NCBI GenBank assembly: GCA_947481575.1
Contig: CANKGV010000006.1
Coordinates: forward strand, 1-64,000
DNA: 64,000 nt
From: Alphaproteobacteria bacterium
GTDB lineage: Bacteria; Pseudomonadota; Alphaproteobacteria; UBA2966; CAIVPW01
Direction: 5' to 3'
Both the position numbers and the translations under genes were made by a program. Below are positions 8,937 through 19,483 of the stretch, in pieces. The stretch's first letter is position 1. Every line of letters starts with the position of its first letter. The notes below the pieces were generated by a model. The model was not told the DNA's origin and searched no databases. It worked only from the letters and a program-made list of their open reading frames with translations.

Positions 8937-9589
8937 GCGTGGGACCTGATCGGATCGAGGGAGGAAGCGGGCGGCCAACCTAGCGAACCGCGCCGGTGGG
9001 GCGCAATGCGCTGGGACGATCGGCCTCGCGGTGCCGTGAAGAACGCCAAAATTCGCCCCGCACCCGTGGCCACTTTTGCGGATCCGTTTCGCGTAAATAT
9101 GCGAGATTTACGCGAGTAACGGGTTCGTGATCGACTGTGAGTGGGACCGGGGCGGACACCGCGAATCGTATCGTCTCGGCGCAACCGAGATCCCTTGGGA
9201 GCACGGAACTTACAGCCATTCTAGGGCCTCCGGATCGGTGCGGCTTGGGGTACCTGCGGACCATACGATACCTTATGTAATTTTTCAAGGTCCTGGCACC
9301 ACAAAGGCCTCCCCCTGTGGACCGTTTTCCGAGCAGAGCTGTGAATATCGGGGACAACCCAGATTCCGATGATCCCGGCCAAGCTTCGACCCCGATGAAC
9401 CGTGGACAACTCGGCGCAGAACCGCAACCAATCTTTCACTTAAGTATTTGAAATCAGATGATAAAAATGGTTCCGGTCACCTCCCCGAGGCGGTCGGCAG
9501 AGTCGGCGAAGCGAATGGTTCCGCACATCTTCGTTGGTGGGTTCTCCTGTGACTGGTGTAGATGACGCCGTGCCGACCGCTGGGGTGCC
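8937..9589. other. Gene-free divergent region with AT-rich patches
   Basis: About 650 bp between thrC (minus) and the dCTP deaminase (plus) with no convincing gene. Short frames here have no family resemblance. Visible features are a perfect inverted repeat at 9089-9115, an AT-rich stretch near 9437-9470 (cttaagtatttgaaatcagatgataaaaat) that stands out from the GC-rich surroundings, and several GTGGAC/TGTGAATA-like words between 9315 and 9415. It should at least hold the two divergent promoters. Confidence 0.6.
9089..9115. repeat. Perfect 10-bp inverted repeat, operator-like
   Basis: TCGCGTAAAT (9089-9098) and ATTTACGCGA (9106-9115) are exact inverse complements separated by 7 nt. The arms are AT-containing, no T-run follows, and the site lies about 155 bp upstream of thrC. 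This looks more like a dimeric regulator site than a terminator. The regulator is unknown. Confidence 0.55.
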
Positions 9590-10669
9590 ATGACGACCAC
9601 GATCCGAACTGCCAAGCGCACGCCCGATGCCGCCGGCATTCTGCCATCGCAAGAGATCGCCAAGCTGATCCGCACCGGCGCGATTGCGTCGCCGGTGCCG
9701 ATTCCTTCGGGGCAGATTCAACCGGCGAGCCTGGACCTGCGGTTAGGGCCGGTGGCGCACCGGGTGCGCGCGAGTTTCCTGCCGGGCAAGTCTTCGGTGA
9801 TGCAGAAGGTCAAAGACCTTGGCATGCACGAGATCAGCCTGGTGGACGGGGCCGTACTGGAACGCGGCTGCGTGTACATCGTCCCGCTGTTGGAGCGGGT
9901 GAAGATGGGCAACCTTTCCGGCGCGGCGAACCCGAAGAGTTCGACCGGGCGGCTCGACGTGTTCACGCGCCTGATCACCGACAACGCCGTGGAGTTCGAC
10001 CGCGTACCGGCCGGGTATGAGGGTCCGCTGTTCGCCGAAATCTCGCCGCGCACGTTCAGCGTGCTGGCGCACCAGGGCGACCGGCTAAGCCAACTGCGGT
10101 TCCGCCGCGGCGCCGGCGAATCCGGCCGCGTGGCGGCGGCCGACGCACCGAAAGACTTGGCAATATCCGTGGACCTCAAGGGCAGCGGCGCCAACGCCTT
10201 GCTGGGGTACCGCGCCAAGCACCATGCGGACCTGATCGACCTGTCACGCATCGCCCACTACGACCCGAAGGAATACTGGGAGCCGATCTACGCGGTGAAC
10301 CGGTCGCGCTCGCTGATTCTGAACCCCGACGATTTCTACATTCTGGCTTCGGGCGAACTGGTTTCGGTGCCGCCAACCCAAGCCGCGGAACTGGTGGCCT
10401 ACGACCCGCTGGTGGGAGAATTCCGGGTGCACTACGCCGGGTTCTTCGATCCGGGATTTGGGTACCGGGAACGCGGCAAGAACGGCACCACGGCGGTGCT
10501 GGAGGTGCGGTCCCACGACGTGCCGTTCGTGCTGGAACACGGGCAGGTGGTCGGACGGCTGGTGTATGAGCCGTTGTCGGCGGTGCCGGACCGGCTGTAC
10601 GGCGAGGCGATCGGCTCCAGTTACGCCCGCCAGGGCCTGGCGCTGAGCAAACACTTCAAGAAGGCCTAG
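9590..10669 (+). CDS. 2'-deoxycytidine 5'-triphosphate deaminase, long alphaproteobacterial form
   Basis: A 359-residue protein of the DCD/dUTPase superfamily, recognised from PSGQIQPASLDLRLG, NPKSSTGRLDVFTRL (the nucleotide-binding loop) and a second dUTPase-like half with GFGYRERGKNGTTAVLEVRS. It is about twice the length of E. coli Dcd and appears to be a tandem two-domain form. It should make dUTP from dCTP for thymidylate supply. It is monocistronic, with the 650-bp non-coding region upstream. Confidence 0.88.
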   Translation: MTTTIRTAKRTPDAAGILPSQEIAKLIRTGAIASPVPIPSGQIQPASLDLRLGPVAHRVRASFLPGKSSVMQKVKDLGMHEISLVDGAVLERGCVYIVPLLERVKMGNLSGAANPKSSTGRLDVFTRLITDNAVEFDRVPAGYEGPLFAEISPRTFSVLAHQGDRLSQLRFRRGAGESGRVAAADAPKDLAISVDLKGSGANALLGYRAKHHADLIDLSRIAHYDPKEYWEPIYAVNRSRSLILNPDDFYILASGELVSVPPTQAAELVAYDPLVGEFRVHYAGFFDPGFGYRERGKNGTTAVLEVRSHDVPFVLEHGQVVGRLVYEPLSAVPDRLYGEAIGSSYARQGLALSKHFKKA

Positions 10670-10728
10670 CTGGCCCGACCACGGTGCGGTGAGTTGCCGG
10701 GTGGGCGCGGGCATGGGATGAATCCCCC

Positions 10729-12549
10729 ATGCGAGGCATGGGCCGCGTGGATCCGGATCTGGATCCCAAACTTCCCCACGATCAAAACGTTCTGCGGCTA
10801 ATTCTGCCGTTCCTGTGGCCCCGCGCCGACGTGGGCATGCGGGTGCGCCTCGTCGTATCGGTGGTGCTGCTGCTGGTTACGGCGGCGCTGACGGCGGTGG
10901 CGCCGCTGCTGTTGTCGCTGGCCGTGGATCACTTGGCGCGGCCCGAGGACTACGCGTTCGCCCTGCCGCTGGGACTGCTGCTGTCGTATGGCGCGGCATC
11001 GACCATGGGTAAGGCGATCGGCGAATGGCGATGGATGCTGTACGGGCCGATCGAGCAGCGGCTGCGCCGCAGCATCGGCCTGACGGTGTTCCGCCATGTC
11101 CACAACCTGTCGCTGCGGTTCCACATCTCGCGCCGCACCGGGCAGCTTTCGCGCATCATCGACAACGGCACGCGCGCGATCGAAACCATCCTGTTCAGCA
11201 TGGTGTTCGCGATCCTGCCGCTGGTGGCGCAGCTCGTATTCGTGGCAGGCATCCTGCTGGGCAAGCTGCCTTCGTACACCGCGATCATCGGCGCGACCGC
11301 GGTGCTGTACACGATCGTGCTGGTGCGCGGATCGAGCTGGATGCGCGAGCACCAGCGCAAAGCGGTGCAGGAAGGCGCCATCGCCCACGGCCAGGCGGTC
11401 GACAGCCTGCTGAACTACGAGACGGTGAAGTATTTCGGCAACGAAGAGTTCGTTGCCACCCGCTACGACCGCGCGCTGCAAGAGATCGAGCGCCTGCAGG
11501 TGAAGGCGCTGTTTGCGCGCAGCGTGACCGGCGGCACCCAGGTGCTAATCCTGGGCGTGGGCCAGGCAATCATGATCGTGCTGGCCGGATACCAGGTGGT
11601 GACCGGCAAGGTCACGGTGGGCGAGTTCGTGCTGGTGAACACGTACCTGCTGCAAATCCTGCAGCCGCTCGACCGCATGGGGCAGCTCTACCGGCAACTG
11701 AAGCAGGCGTTCACCGAGATCGAGCAGATGATGGTGCTGATCACCATCGCGCCGGAGGTGAGCGACCTGCCCGACGCGAAGCCGCTGCCGCCGGGCCCCG
11801 GCACGGTGACGTTCCGCGATGTTTCGTTCCACTACGACCCGCGCCGCCCGGTGCTGGAGCATGTGAGCTTCGAGGTGCCGGCGGGCAAGACGGTCGGGCT
11901 GGTGGGAACTTCCGGTGCCGGTAAGACGACGCTGGGGCGCCTGCTGTTCCGGTTCTATGACCCGACCGCCGGGAGCGTGGAAATCGACGGCACCGACATT
12001 CGCACGGTGACCGCGGATTCGGTGCGCGCGGCGACCGGCGTGGTGCCCCAAGACACGGTGCTATTCAACGACACGCTGCTGTCCAACATTTCGTTCGGGC
12101 GGCCGGGGTGCAGCCGGGAGGACGTGGAGAACGCCGCGCGCATGGCGCAGATCCACGCATTCATCGCCAGCCTGCCGGACGGCTATGAGACCATTGTGGG
12201 CGAGCGCGGGCTGAAGCTTTCGGGCGGCGAGAAGCAGCGGGTAGCGATCGCCCGCGTGATTCTGAAACACCCGCGCATCTTCCTGTTCGACGAAGCAACC
12301 TCGGCGCTCGATTCAAAAACCGAGCATGCGATTCAAGACAGCTTGCGGGAAGTTTCGCGCGGCACCACGACACTGATCATCGCCCACCGCCTATCGAGCG
12401 TGATTCACGCCGACCAGATTCTGGTGATCGAGGACGGCAAGGTGGCGGAACGCGGCACCCACGATGCGCTGTTGCGCGACGGCGGACGCTATGCCGCCCT
12501 GTGGGCACGGCAGCAGCGGCAGCGCGTGGAACTGGACGCGGCGGACTAG
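10729..12549 (+). CDS. ABC transporter, Atm1/HMT1-type exporter (fused membrane and ATPase domains)
   Basis: A 606-residue half-transporter. Six membrane helices span roughly residues 35-320, with NYETVKYFGNE, a hallmark of the Atm1/ABCB7 group. The ATPase domain has Walker A GTSGAGKT near 394, signature LSGGEKQR near 497 and Walker B IFLFDEATSALD near 517, then the H-loop IIAHRLS. Atm1-type exporters move glutathione-linked sulfur or metal conjugates out of the cytoplasm; a glutathione synthesis gene (gshA) is 10 kb away. Starts at 10729 or 10738 are both possible. Its end overlaps the convergent M32 gene by 4 bp. Confidence 0.9.
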   Translation: MRGMGRVDPDLDPKLPHDQNVLRLILPFLWPRADVGMRVRLVVSVVLLLVTAALTAVAPLLLSLAVDHLARPEDYAFALPLGLLLSYGAASTMGKAIGEWRWMLYGPIEQRLRRSIGLTVFRHVHNLSLRFHISRRTGQLSRIIDNGTRAIETILFSMVFAILPLVAQLVFVAGILLGKLPSYTAIIGATAVLYTIVLVRGSSWMREHQRKAVQEGAIAHGQAVDSLLNYETVKYFGNEEFVATRYDRALQEIERLQVKALFARSVTGGTQVLILGVGQAIMIVLAGYQVVTGKVTVGEFVLVNTYLLQILQPLDRMGQLYRQLKQAFTEIEQMMVLITIAPEVSDLPDAKPLPPGPGTVTFRDVSFHYDPRRPVLEHVSFEVPAGKTVGLVGTSGAGKTTLGRLLFRFYDPTAGSVEIDGTDIRTVTADSVRAATGVVPQDTVLFNDTLLSNISFGRPGCSREDVENAARMAQIHAFIASLPDGYETIVGERGLKLSGGEKQRVAIARVILKHPRIFLFDEATSALDSKTEHAIQDSLREVSRGTTTLIIAHRLSSVIHADQILVIEDGKVAERGTHDALLRDGGRYAALWARQQRQRVELDAAD

Positions 12550-14087
12550 TCGCCGCCGGTCACGTACCGAGTGCGCAGGTGCTGCAGCAGCGCCTCGGCA
12601 TCGAAGCCGCGGCCGGTAGCGCGGCGCAGCAGTTCCGGCGCAGCATAGCGCGAGCCGTGGGCGTGGATGTTGTTGCGCAGCCACGCCAGGAGCGGGCCGC
12701 CATCGCCCTGGCGTAGACGCGGCCGAATGCTGCGATCCGCTCGGGCGGCGGCACGGAATAATTGCGCGGCGGCCGCGGCACCGAGGGCGTAGGACGGGAA
12801 GTAGCCGTAGTTGCCGAACGTCCAATGGATGTCTTGCAGGCAGCCTTCGGTGTCGGTGCGCGGGACGACGCCGAGCAGCGACTTCATGCCATCGGCCCAC
12901 GCGCCCGGCAGGTCGGCCATAACGAGGTCGCCGGACACCAAGGCCTTTTCCAGGCGGTAGCGCAGGACAACATGGAGCGGGTAGGTCACTTCATCGGCGT
13001 CGACGCGGATGAAGCCGGGGCGCACACGCTGCGCCAGCCCAACGATGTTGGCGGCGGTGAAGGCAGGGCCGGAGCGGCGGAACGCGCGCCGTATACCCGG
13101 CACCAGCGCACCCAGGAACGCCCTGCCCCGCCCGACCTGCATTTCCCACAGGAGCGCCTGGGCCTCGTGCATCGCGGAGCCGGCCGCTTCGCCGGACGGC
13201 TGCCAGCGCCAGCGGGCGGGCAGGCCTTGCTCGTACAGAGCGTGGCCGGTTTCGTGGATCACCGCCATCAGGCCCGATAGGAAATCATTCGGCAGCGGCC
13301 GCGAGGTGATGCGGACATCGCCGGGGACGCCGCCAGTGAACGGGTGGGCGCTTTCGTCCAAGCGGCCGCCGGTGAAGTCGAACCCCATGCGGGTGGCGAC
13401 TTCGCGGCCGAGCGACTGCTGCAGCGGCGCGGGCACGGCCCCGGCGGGTTTGCGCGGGCGGGGACGACGCGCCTGGGCCTCCATCGCCTCGCGCACCAGG
13501 GGGGGCAGGTCGCGGGCGAGGCGATCCAGCACCGGGTCGATGTGCGCAACGGTGATGCCGTGGTTGAACTGATCAAGCAGCGCGTCGTAGGGGCTGCAGC
13601 CGAAGGCTGCGGCCTTGGCGGCGGCTTTTTCGCGCACCAGCGCCAGCACTTGGGTCAGGTGGGGGCGCAGGCCCTTGAAGTCGTTGGCCGGCTTGGCGGC
13701 GCGCCACGCGACTTCGCAGCGGGCGGACGCGCGGCCCAAGGCTTCCACGAGGGCATCGGGCACCGCGCGGGCGTGGCGCAGGTAGTAGCCCATTCCGGAC
13801 AGGTTGGCGGATTGCGCGGGGGTGAGGCGGCCGCGGGCGGCACGCTTGGCCAACGCGGCGATGGCGGGATCGGTGAGTTCGCGGTGGGTTTGGGCGGCCA
13901 ACAGAGCGAGTTGGTCGGTGCGTACCGCGGCACCGCCGGGCGGCATAAGAGTGGCGGAATCCCAATCCAGCATCGCCTGGACGCCGGACAGCATGCCGAG
14001 GCGGCGGAACCGGACTTCGAGCTCTTGGTAGGCGGCGCGGGCGGGCCCGATGGGCGGCGTGCGGGGACGCGGCCGGCGCGCCGCCAC
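12546..14087 (-). CDS. Carboxypeptidase Taq (M32 family)
   Basis: A 513-residue zinc metallocarboxypeptidase. The HEXXH motif is HETGH near residue 276 (VIHETGHALYEQGLP) and the third-ligand helix is MHEAQALLWEMQVGRG. The family patterns QAMLDWDSATLMPPG near the start and YPLHVVLRYRLEKALVSGD are also clear. It releases C-terminal residues from peptides in the cytoplasm. It lies 2 bp before the SURF1 stop, so it may be at the head of, or read into, the minus-strand gene set, although its function is unrelated to oxidase assembly. Confidence 0.94.
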   Translation of the reverse strand: MAARRPRPRTPPIGPARAAYQELEVRFRRLGMLSGVQAMLDWDSATLMPPGGAAVRTDQLALLAAQTHRELTDPAIAALAKRAARGRLTPAQSANLSGMGYYLRHARAVPDALVEALGRASARCEVAWRAAKPANDFKGLRPHLTQVLALVREKAAAKAAAFGCSPYDALLDQFNHGITVAHIDPVLDRLARDLPPLVREAMEAQARRPRPRKPAGAVPAPLQQSLGREVATRMGFDFTGGRLDESAHPFTGGVPGDVRITSRPLPNDFLSGLMAVIHETGHALYEQGLPARWRWQPSGEAAGSAMHEAQALLWEMQVGRGRAFLGALVPGIRRAFRRSGPAFTAANIVGLAQRVRPGFIRVDADEVTYPLHVVLRYRLEKALVSGDLVMADLPGAWADGMKSLLGVVPRTDTEGCLQDIHWTFGNYGYFPSYALGAAAAAQLFRAAARADRSIRPRLRQGDGGPLLAWLRNNIHAHGSRYAAPELLRRATGRGFDAEALLQHLRTRYVTGGD

Positions 14088-14089
14088 GG

Positions 14090-14812
14090 CTAGGACTTGG
14101 CCCTAGCGGCGAATTGGCGGCGCAGGGCGAGCAGGTACATCACCACCAGGACGCCGGCGAGGCTGAACCAGGTGATCGCGTACTGCAGATGATTGTTGGT
14201 GGCGACCGGGACACCCTTGGCCCCCGCGGGCAGACCGCCGGGAACGGGGGCGGCATCCGCGACCACGACGAACGGGCGCACGTAGTGCTTGGTCGCGTCG
14301 CCCATGGCGGCGTAGTCGACCGTGTACCAGAGGTTCTTGGGCGGCTCGTTGGCGGGGGTGAGTTTGCCGCGCTCGGTCATGTCGGTGCGCACAAAGCCGG
14401 TGACGGTGGCGGCGCCGTCGATCTGACCGGGTTGGCGGGTGGCGGGGTCCTTGCGGTCGAGCGGCACCCAGCCGCGGTCGACGATGATCCACTGGCCTTC
14501 GCCTTCGCCGATGCGCTCGAACGGGGTCAGCACGTCGTACCCGGCAACGCCGTCGCGCTGCGCCCACAGGTACAGTTCGGCGGCATGGTCGAACCGGCCG
14601 GTCACGCGGACGCGGCGAAACGACAGGCCCTGCAGGTTGTTGGCGAGGAGCGGCAGCTCGATCGGCTGGGCGTTGTAGACGAAGTCTTGCTGGCGCTGGA
14701 ATTCGTTCTTGAGCGCCAGGCGCTGCACCTGCCACACGCCAAGGCCAATCAGAACGCCGAGCATGACCAGCGCAACCAGCGAGCCGAGAACGATGCGCGG
14801 AGTCGAGGTCAT
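14090..14812 (-). CDS. SURF1 family cytochrome oxidase assembly protein
   Basis: About 240 residues with the SURF1 layout: an N-terminal membrane helix (LGSLVALVMLGVLIGLGVWQ), a periplasmic domain and a C-terminal helix (YAITWFSLAGVLVVMYLLAL). The GxWQ motif after helix 1 and the ending NNHLQYAITWFSLA are typical. SURF1 helps deliver haem a to subunit I. Its ATG at 14812 overlaps the DUF983 stop in an ATGA. It is the last gene of the oxidase operon. Confidence 0.93.
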   Translation of the reverse strand: MTSTPRIVLGSLVALVMLGVLIGLGVWQVQRLALKNEFQRQQDFVYNAQPIELPLLANNLQGLSFRRVRVTGRFDHAAELYLWAQRDGVAGYDVLTPFERIGEGEGQWIIVDRGWVPLDRKDPATRQPGQIDGAATVTGFVRTDMTERGKLTPANEPPKNLWYTVDYAAMGDATKHYVRPFVVVADAAPVPGGLPAGAKGVPVATNNHLQYAITWFSLAGVLVVMYLLALRRQFAARAKS

Positions 14813-15192
14813 GGTTGGGTATCCCCGGAGGTACCTTCGGCCGCATCGAAGTGATAGCGAGCCGCGAACATCAGCGATTTGAGCAACGGCAAGAGGCCGA
14901 GCGAGCCGCCCAGGATGGCGGGCAGCCACAGCACCGCATGCACCCAGTACGGCGGCGAATAGATGATCTCCGTGAACATCGCGGCGCCAACGACGACAAA
15001 CCCGATGATCAGGATGACGAAAACAGCGGGCCCGTCACCGGGGTCTTGGAGGGCCAGCGCCGAGCCGCATACGGCGCACTGAGGCGTGACCTTGAGGTAG
15101 CCCGAAAAGAGTTTCCCCTTTCCGCAGACGGGACACCTGAAGGTGATCCCGGCACGGAAAGGGGAAACGGACGGTTGCTTCGATTCAGCCAC
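14809..15192 (-). CDS. DUF983 family membrane protein
   Basis: 127 residues. It starts with a zinc-ribbon-like set of cysteines (RCPVCGKGKLF, then QCAVCG about 20 residues on), followed by two membrane helices (VILIIGFVVVGAAMF and AVLWLPAILGGSLGLL). DUF983 proteins regularly sit between coxC and surf1 in alphaproteobacteria and are presumed to help oxidase biogenesis; no biochemical role is known to me. It overlaps SURF1 by 4 bp. Confidence 0.92.
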   Translation of the reverse strand: MAESKQPSVSPFRAGITFRCPVCGKGKLFSGYLKVTPQCAVCGSALALQDPGDGPAVFVILIIGFVVVGAAMFTEIIYSPPYWVHAVLWLPAILGGSLGLLPLLKSLMFAARYHFDAAEGTSGDTQP

Positions 15193-15210
15193 CGAAGTGG
15201 CCGGCCGAGG

Positions 15211-16068
15211 CTATTCGAACATCGATTCGGGCACGCCGACCGAGGTCCACCAGTACACAAAGCTGAACAAGAACAGCCACACCACGTCAACGAAGTGCCA
15301 GTACCAAGCGGCGGCTTCAAAGCCGAGGTGGTGTTCCGGCTTGAAGTGACCGGCGTATGAACGGACCAAGCACACGGCCAGGAAGATCGTGCCGATGATC
15401 ACGTGCGCGCCGTGGAAACCGGTGGCCATGAAGAACGTGGTGCCGAAGATGCCGCCCGTGAAGTGGAAGCCGGCGTTCGCGTATTCCCACGCCTGCAACG
15501 CCGTGAAGGTGGCGCCCAGGAGCACGGTGAGCCAGAGGCCCATGATCAGCGTGCGGCGATCGCCGGCGCGCAGACCGTGGTGGGCCCAGGTGACCGTGAC
15601 GCCCGAGGTCAGCAGAATGATGGTGTTGATGAACGGGACCTGGAACGGGTGGAAGATCTTAAGTTCGCCCTCTTCCCCGTTGACGATCTCACCCATCGGC
15701 GGCCAGTGACCGGCGAACGGGTACGTCTGGGACAGGCCCGGGTACAGGGACGCATCGAAGAACGCCCAGAACCACGCGAAGAAGAACATCACCTCGGAGG
15801 CGATGAACAGAACCACGCCGTAGCGCAGCCCGATCTGAACCACGGTGTTGTGGTAATGGCCGCTTTCAGCCTCGGCCACCACACCGCGCCACCAGATGAA
15901 CATCGTGTAGAGCACCAGCACGAGGCCAACGCCGAGCACGGCATCGGTGATGTGGTGCATGAACATGATGAACCCCGCGGCGAGAACCCCCGCGGAAATA
16001 GAACCCATCACCGGCCATGGGCTCGGTTCCACCATGTGGTAGGGATGAGCTGCCTGATGCGTCGCCAT
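15211..16068 (-). CDS. coxC: Cytochrome c oxidase subunit III
   Basis: 285 residues with seven predicted membrane helices, the normal size for aa3-type subunit III. Clear family stretches are HPYHMVEPSPWPVMGS at the start, EVMFFFAWFWAFFDASLYPG (with the lipid-binding Glu), and FHGAHVIIGTIFLAVCLVR. It supports proton uptake and the stability of subunit I. It follows ctaG by 43 bp and precedes DUF983 by 18 bp. Confidence 0.97.
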   Translation of the reverse strand: MATHQAAHPYHMVEPSPWPVMGSISAGVLAAGFIMFMHHITDAVLGVGLVLVLYTMFIWWRGVVAEAESGHYHNTVVQIGLRYGVVLFIASEVMFFFAWFWAFFDASLYPGLSQTYPFAGHWPPMGEIVNGEEGELKIFHPFQVPFINTIILLTSGVTVTWAHHGLRAGDRRTLIMGLWLTVLLGATFTALQAWEYANAGFHFTGGIFGTTFFMATGFHGAHVIIGTIFLAVCLVRSYAGHFKPEHHLGFEAAAWYWHFVDVVWLFLFSFVYWWTSVGVPESMFE

Positions 16069-16111
16069 CTATCGGTCTCCCAAGAACTCGATCAAAAACA
16101 AAACTGTCCGG

Positions 16112-16738
16112 TCAGCGGACCGGCACCGCGTCAACCGGCGCAGCGCCGGCATTCCCCCCCGCAGGACCCGAAACCTTGGTTGCCGCCGCTGCGGCTTGCT
16201 GCATCGGGACCTCGAAGAACGTGTAGGACAGGGTGATCTCGGTTACGTCGTCCAGATCGCGATCCTTCAGAATCGCGGGGTCGACGAAAAACGTGACACC
16301 CATGGTTTCGGTTTCGCCCGGCTGGAGTACCTGCTGGGTGAAGCAGAAGCATTCGATCTTGGCGAAATACGAGCCGGCCTTGGCGGGCGCAACGTTGAAC
16401 GTGGCCGAACCTTGGACCGCGTGGTCGGTCGGATTCGTCGCCACGTAGAACGCGAGCGTCTCCTCCCCGATGCCCACGCTCACATGGCGCACGGCGGGCT
16501 CAAACGTCCACGGCATACCCTTGCCGGTGTTGGCGTCGAACGTGATGGTGATCTTGCGATCGCTGATCACGCCGGGCGCCGCTTTGGCAACCTGGGTGGT
16601 CCCGCCGTAACCGGTGAGCTGGCAGTACATGCGGTAGAGCGGGACCGCGGCATAGGCGGCGCCAAGCATGGCAACCGCGCCGAGGGCGACGGCAGCGCCG
16701 ACCATACCGTTGCGGCGGCGCAGGCTGAGGCCGCTCAT
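16112..16738 (-). CDS. ctaG: Cytochrome c oxidase assembly protein CtaG/Cox11
   Basis: About 208 residues. An N-terminal membrane anchor (GMVGAAVALGAVAMLGAAYAA) is followed by YRMYCQLTGYGG and the copper-binding CFCF in KIECFCFTQQ. Cox11 delivers copper to the CuB site of subunit I from the periplasmic side. The ATG at 16738 overlaps the stop of the 44-residue membrane protein (ATGA). The tail beyond about residue 185 is Ala/Pro-rich and probably disordered. Confidence 0.96.
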   Translation of the reverse strand: MSGLSLRRRNGMVGAAVALGAVAMLGAAYAAVPLYRMYCQLTGYGGTTQVAKAAPGVISDRKITITFDANTGKGMPWTFEPAVRHVSVGIGEETLAFYVATNPTDHAVQGSATFNVAPAKAGSYFAKIECFCFTQQVLQPGETETMGVTFFVDPAILKDRDLDDVTEITLSYTFFEVPMQQAAAAATKVSGPAGGNAGAAPVDAVPVR

Positions 16739-16869
16739 GACAAGGTAAGGGGCATCGAGCCCCACTTTACGATCGTGACGACCACCAGCAGCAAAACCAG
16801 CGCGCCGAGGGCGAGCCCTACGACGCGGTTCTTGTCGCGGCGGCGCCGCTGAAATTCAAGCGAGTCCAT
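16735..16869 (-). CDS. Small single-helix membrane protein of the cox operon (CoxF-like)
   Basis: A 44-residue ORF between ctaB and ctaG. It reads MDSLEFQRRRRDKNRV, then a hydrophobic helix (GLALGALVLLLVVVTIV), then KWGSMPLTLS. It begins 2 bp after the ctaB stop and its TGA overlaps the ctaG ATG, so it is almost certainly translated. A basic N-terminus before one helix suggests an N-in topology. Small proteins sit at this position in many alphaproteobacterial cox operons (often called CoxF); I infer an assembly or stability role from position alone. Confidence 0.85.
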   Translation of the reverse strand: MDSLEFQRRRRDKNRVVGLALGALVLLLVVVTIVKWGSMPLTLS

Positions 16870-16871
16870 CG

Positions 16872-17801
16872 CTACACCAGTCCCGCCGCGCTGCCTTCAA
16901 CGAGCAGGAGCGCAAACAGGACGAACAGGTGAATGATCGAGTAACCGTACAGGCGGCGGCACCACACCGGGTCCTCACTGCGCCAGACGGCAGTCGTGAG
17001 CGCCACAAAGGCGAGGCCGAGTATGGCGGAAACTAAGCCGTACACCGGGCCGACCATTCCCATCGCCCACGGGGCCACCCCGGCCACTGCCAGCAGCAGG
17101 CTGTAGACCATCATCTCGGCCTTGGTACGGCGCGGACCGGCGACTACGGGCATCATCGGAATGCCGTTCTTTGCGTATTCTTCGCTTTTGAGCAGCGCCA
17201 GCGCCCAGAAGTGGGGCGGCGTCCACAGGAAGATGATCAGGAACAAAACGACCGCACCGAGGTCGATGCTGTGGGTCGCGGCGACCCAGCCGATCATCGG
17301 CGGAAACGCGCCGGCGGCCCCGCCGATGACGATGTTCTGCGGCGTGCGGCGCTTGAGCCACATCGTGTAGACGACGGCATAGAAGAAGACGGTGAACGCG
17401 AGCAGCGCCGCGGCGGTCCAGTCGACCAGCAGGCCCAGAGTGACCACCGAGGCCACCGACAGGCCGAGGCCGAGGCCGAGTGCGTCGTTGCGCGGTACGC
17501 GACCGCCGGGAATCGGGCGGTTCTTGGTGCGCTCCATGCGAGCGTCCAAGTCCGCGTCGTACCACATGTTCAGAGCGCCGGAGGCGCCGGCGCCGACGGC
17601 GATGCACAGCACCGCAACAAAGCCGAGGACCGGATTGACGCTGCCCGGAGCAACCACCATCCCGGCCAGCGCAGTGAACACCACGAGCGACATAACTCGC
17701 GGCTTGAGCAGGGCGAAGTAGTCGGAGACCGCGGCACCGCCGGCCCAACCTGGGACGGCGGCACCACGGCCTGCATCAACTTCCGACTGCGAAATGCCCA
17801 T
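16872..17801 (-). CDS. ctaB: Protoheme IX farnesyltransferase
   Basis: Converts haem b to haem o for the oxidase. About 309 residues from the ATG at 17801 ([11 protein letters not shown]); the open frame before it overlaps the end of coxA. UbiA-superfamily prenyltransferase with the first Asp-rich motif in [19 protein letters not shown] and several membrane helices. [17 protein letters not shown] and [20 protein letters not shown] are characteristic. It lies between coxA and the small ORF. Confidence 0.96.
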   Translation of the reverse strand: MGISQSEVDAGRGAAVPGWAGGAAVSDYFALLKPRVMSLVVFTALAGMVVAPGSVNPVLGFVAVLCIAVGAGASGALNMWYDADLDARMERTKNRPIPGGRVPRNDALGLGLGLSVASVVTLGLLVDWTAAALLAFTVFFYAVVYTMWLKRRTPQNIVIGGAAGAFPPMIGWVAATHSIDLGAVVLFLIIFLWTPPHFWALALLKSEEYAKNGIPMMPVVAGPRRTKAEMMVYSLLLAVAGVAPWAMGMVGPVYGLVSAILGLAFVALTTAVWRSEDPVWCRRLYGYSIIHLFVLFALLLVEGSAAGLV

Positions 17802-17830
17802 GCTCAGGATCGATGATTCGCTGGCAGGGC

Positions 17831-19483
<1,653 letters not shown>

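Noticed and set aside
8980-9357. Minus-strand frame of 125 codons in the non-coding region before thrC
   Set aside because: Arg-rich composition without any domain-like pattern, no ribosome site, and it runs over the inverted repeat at 9089-9115.
9300-9420. Replication origin suggested by GTGGACAA and TGTGAATA words
   Set aside because: Each word misses the DnaA consensus by one or more bases, flanking genes are not typical origin neighbours, and skew could not be computed; kept only as a low-level observation.
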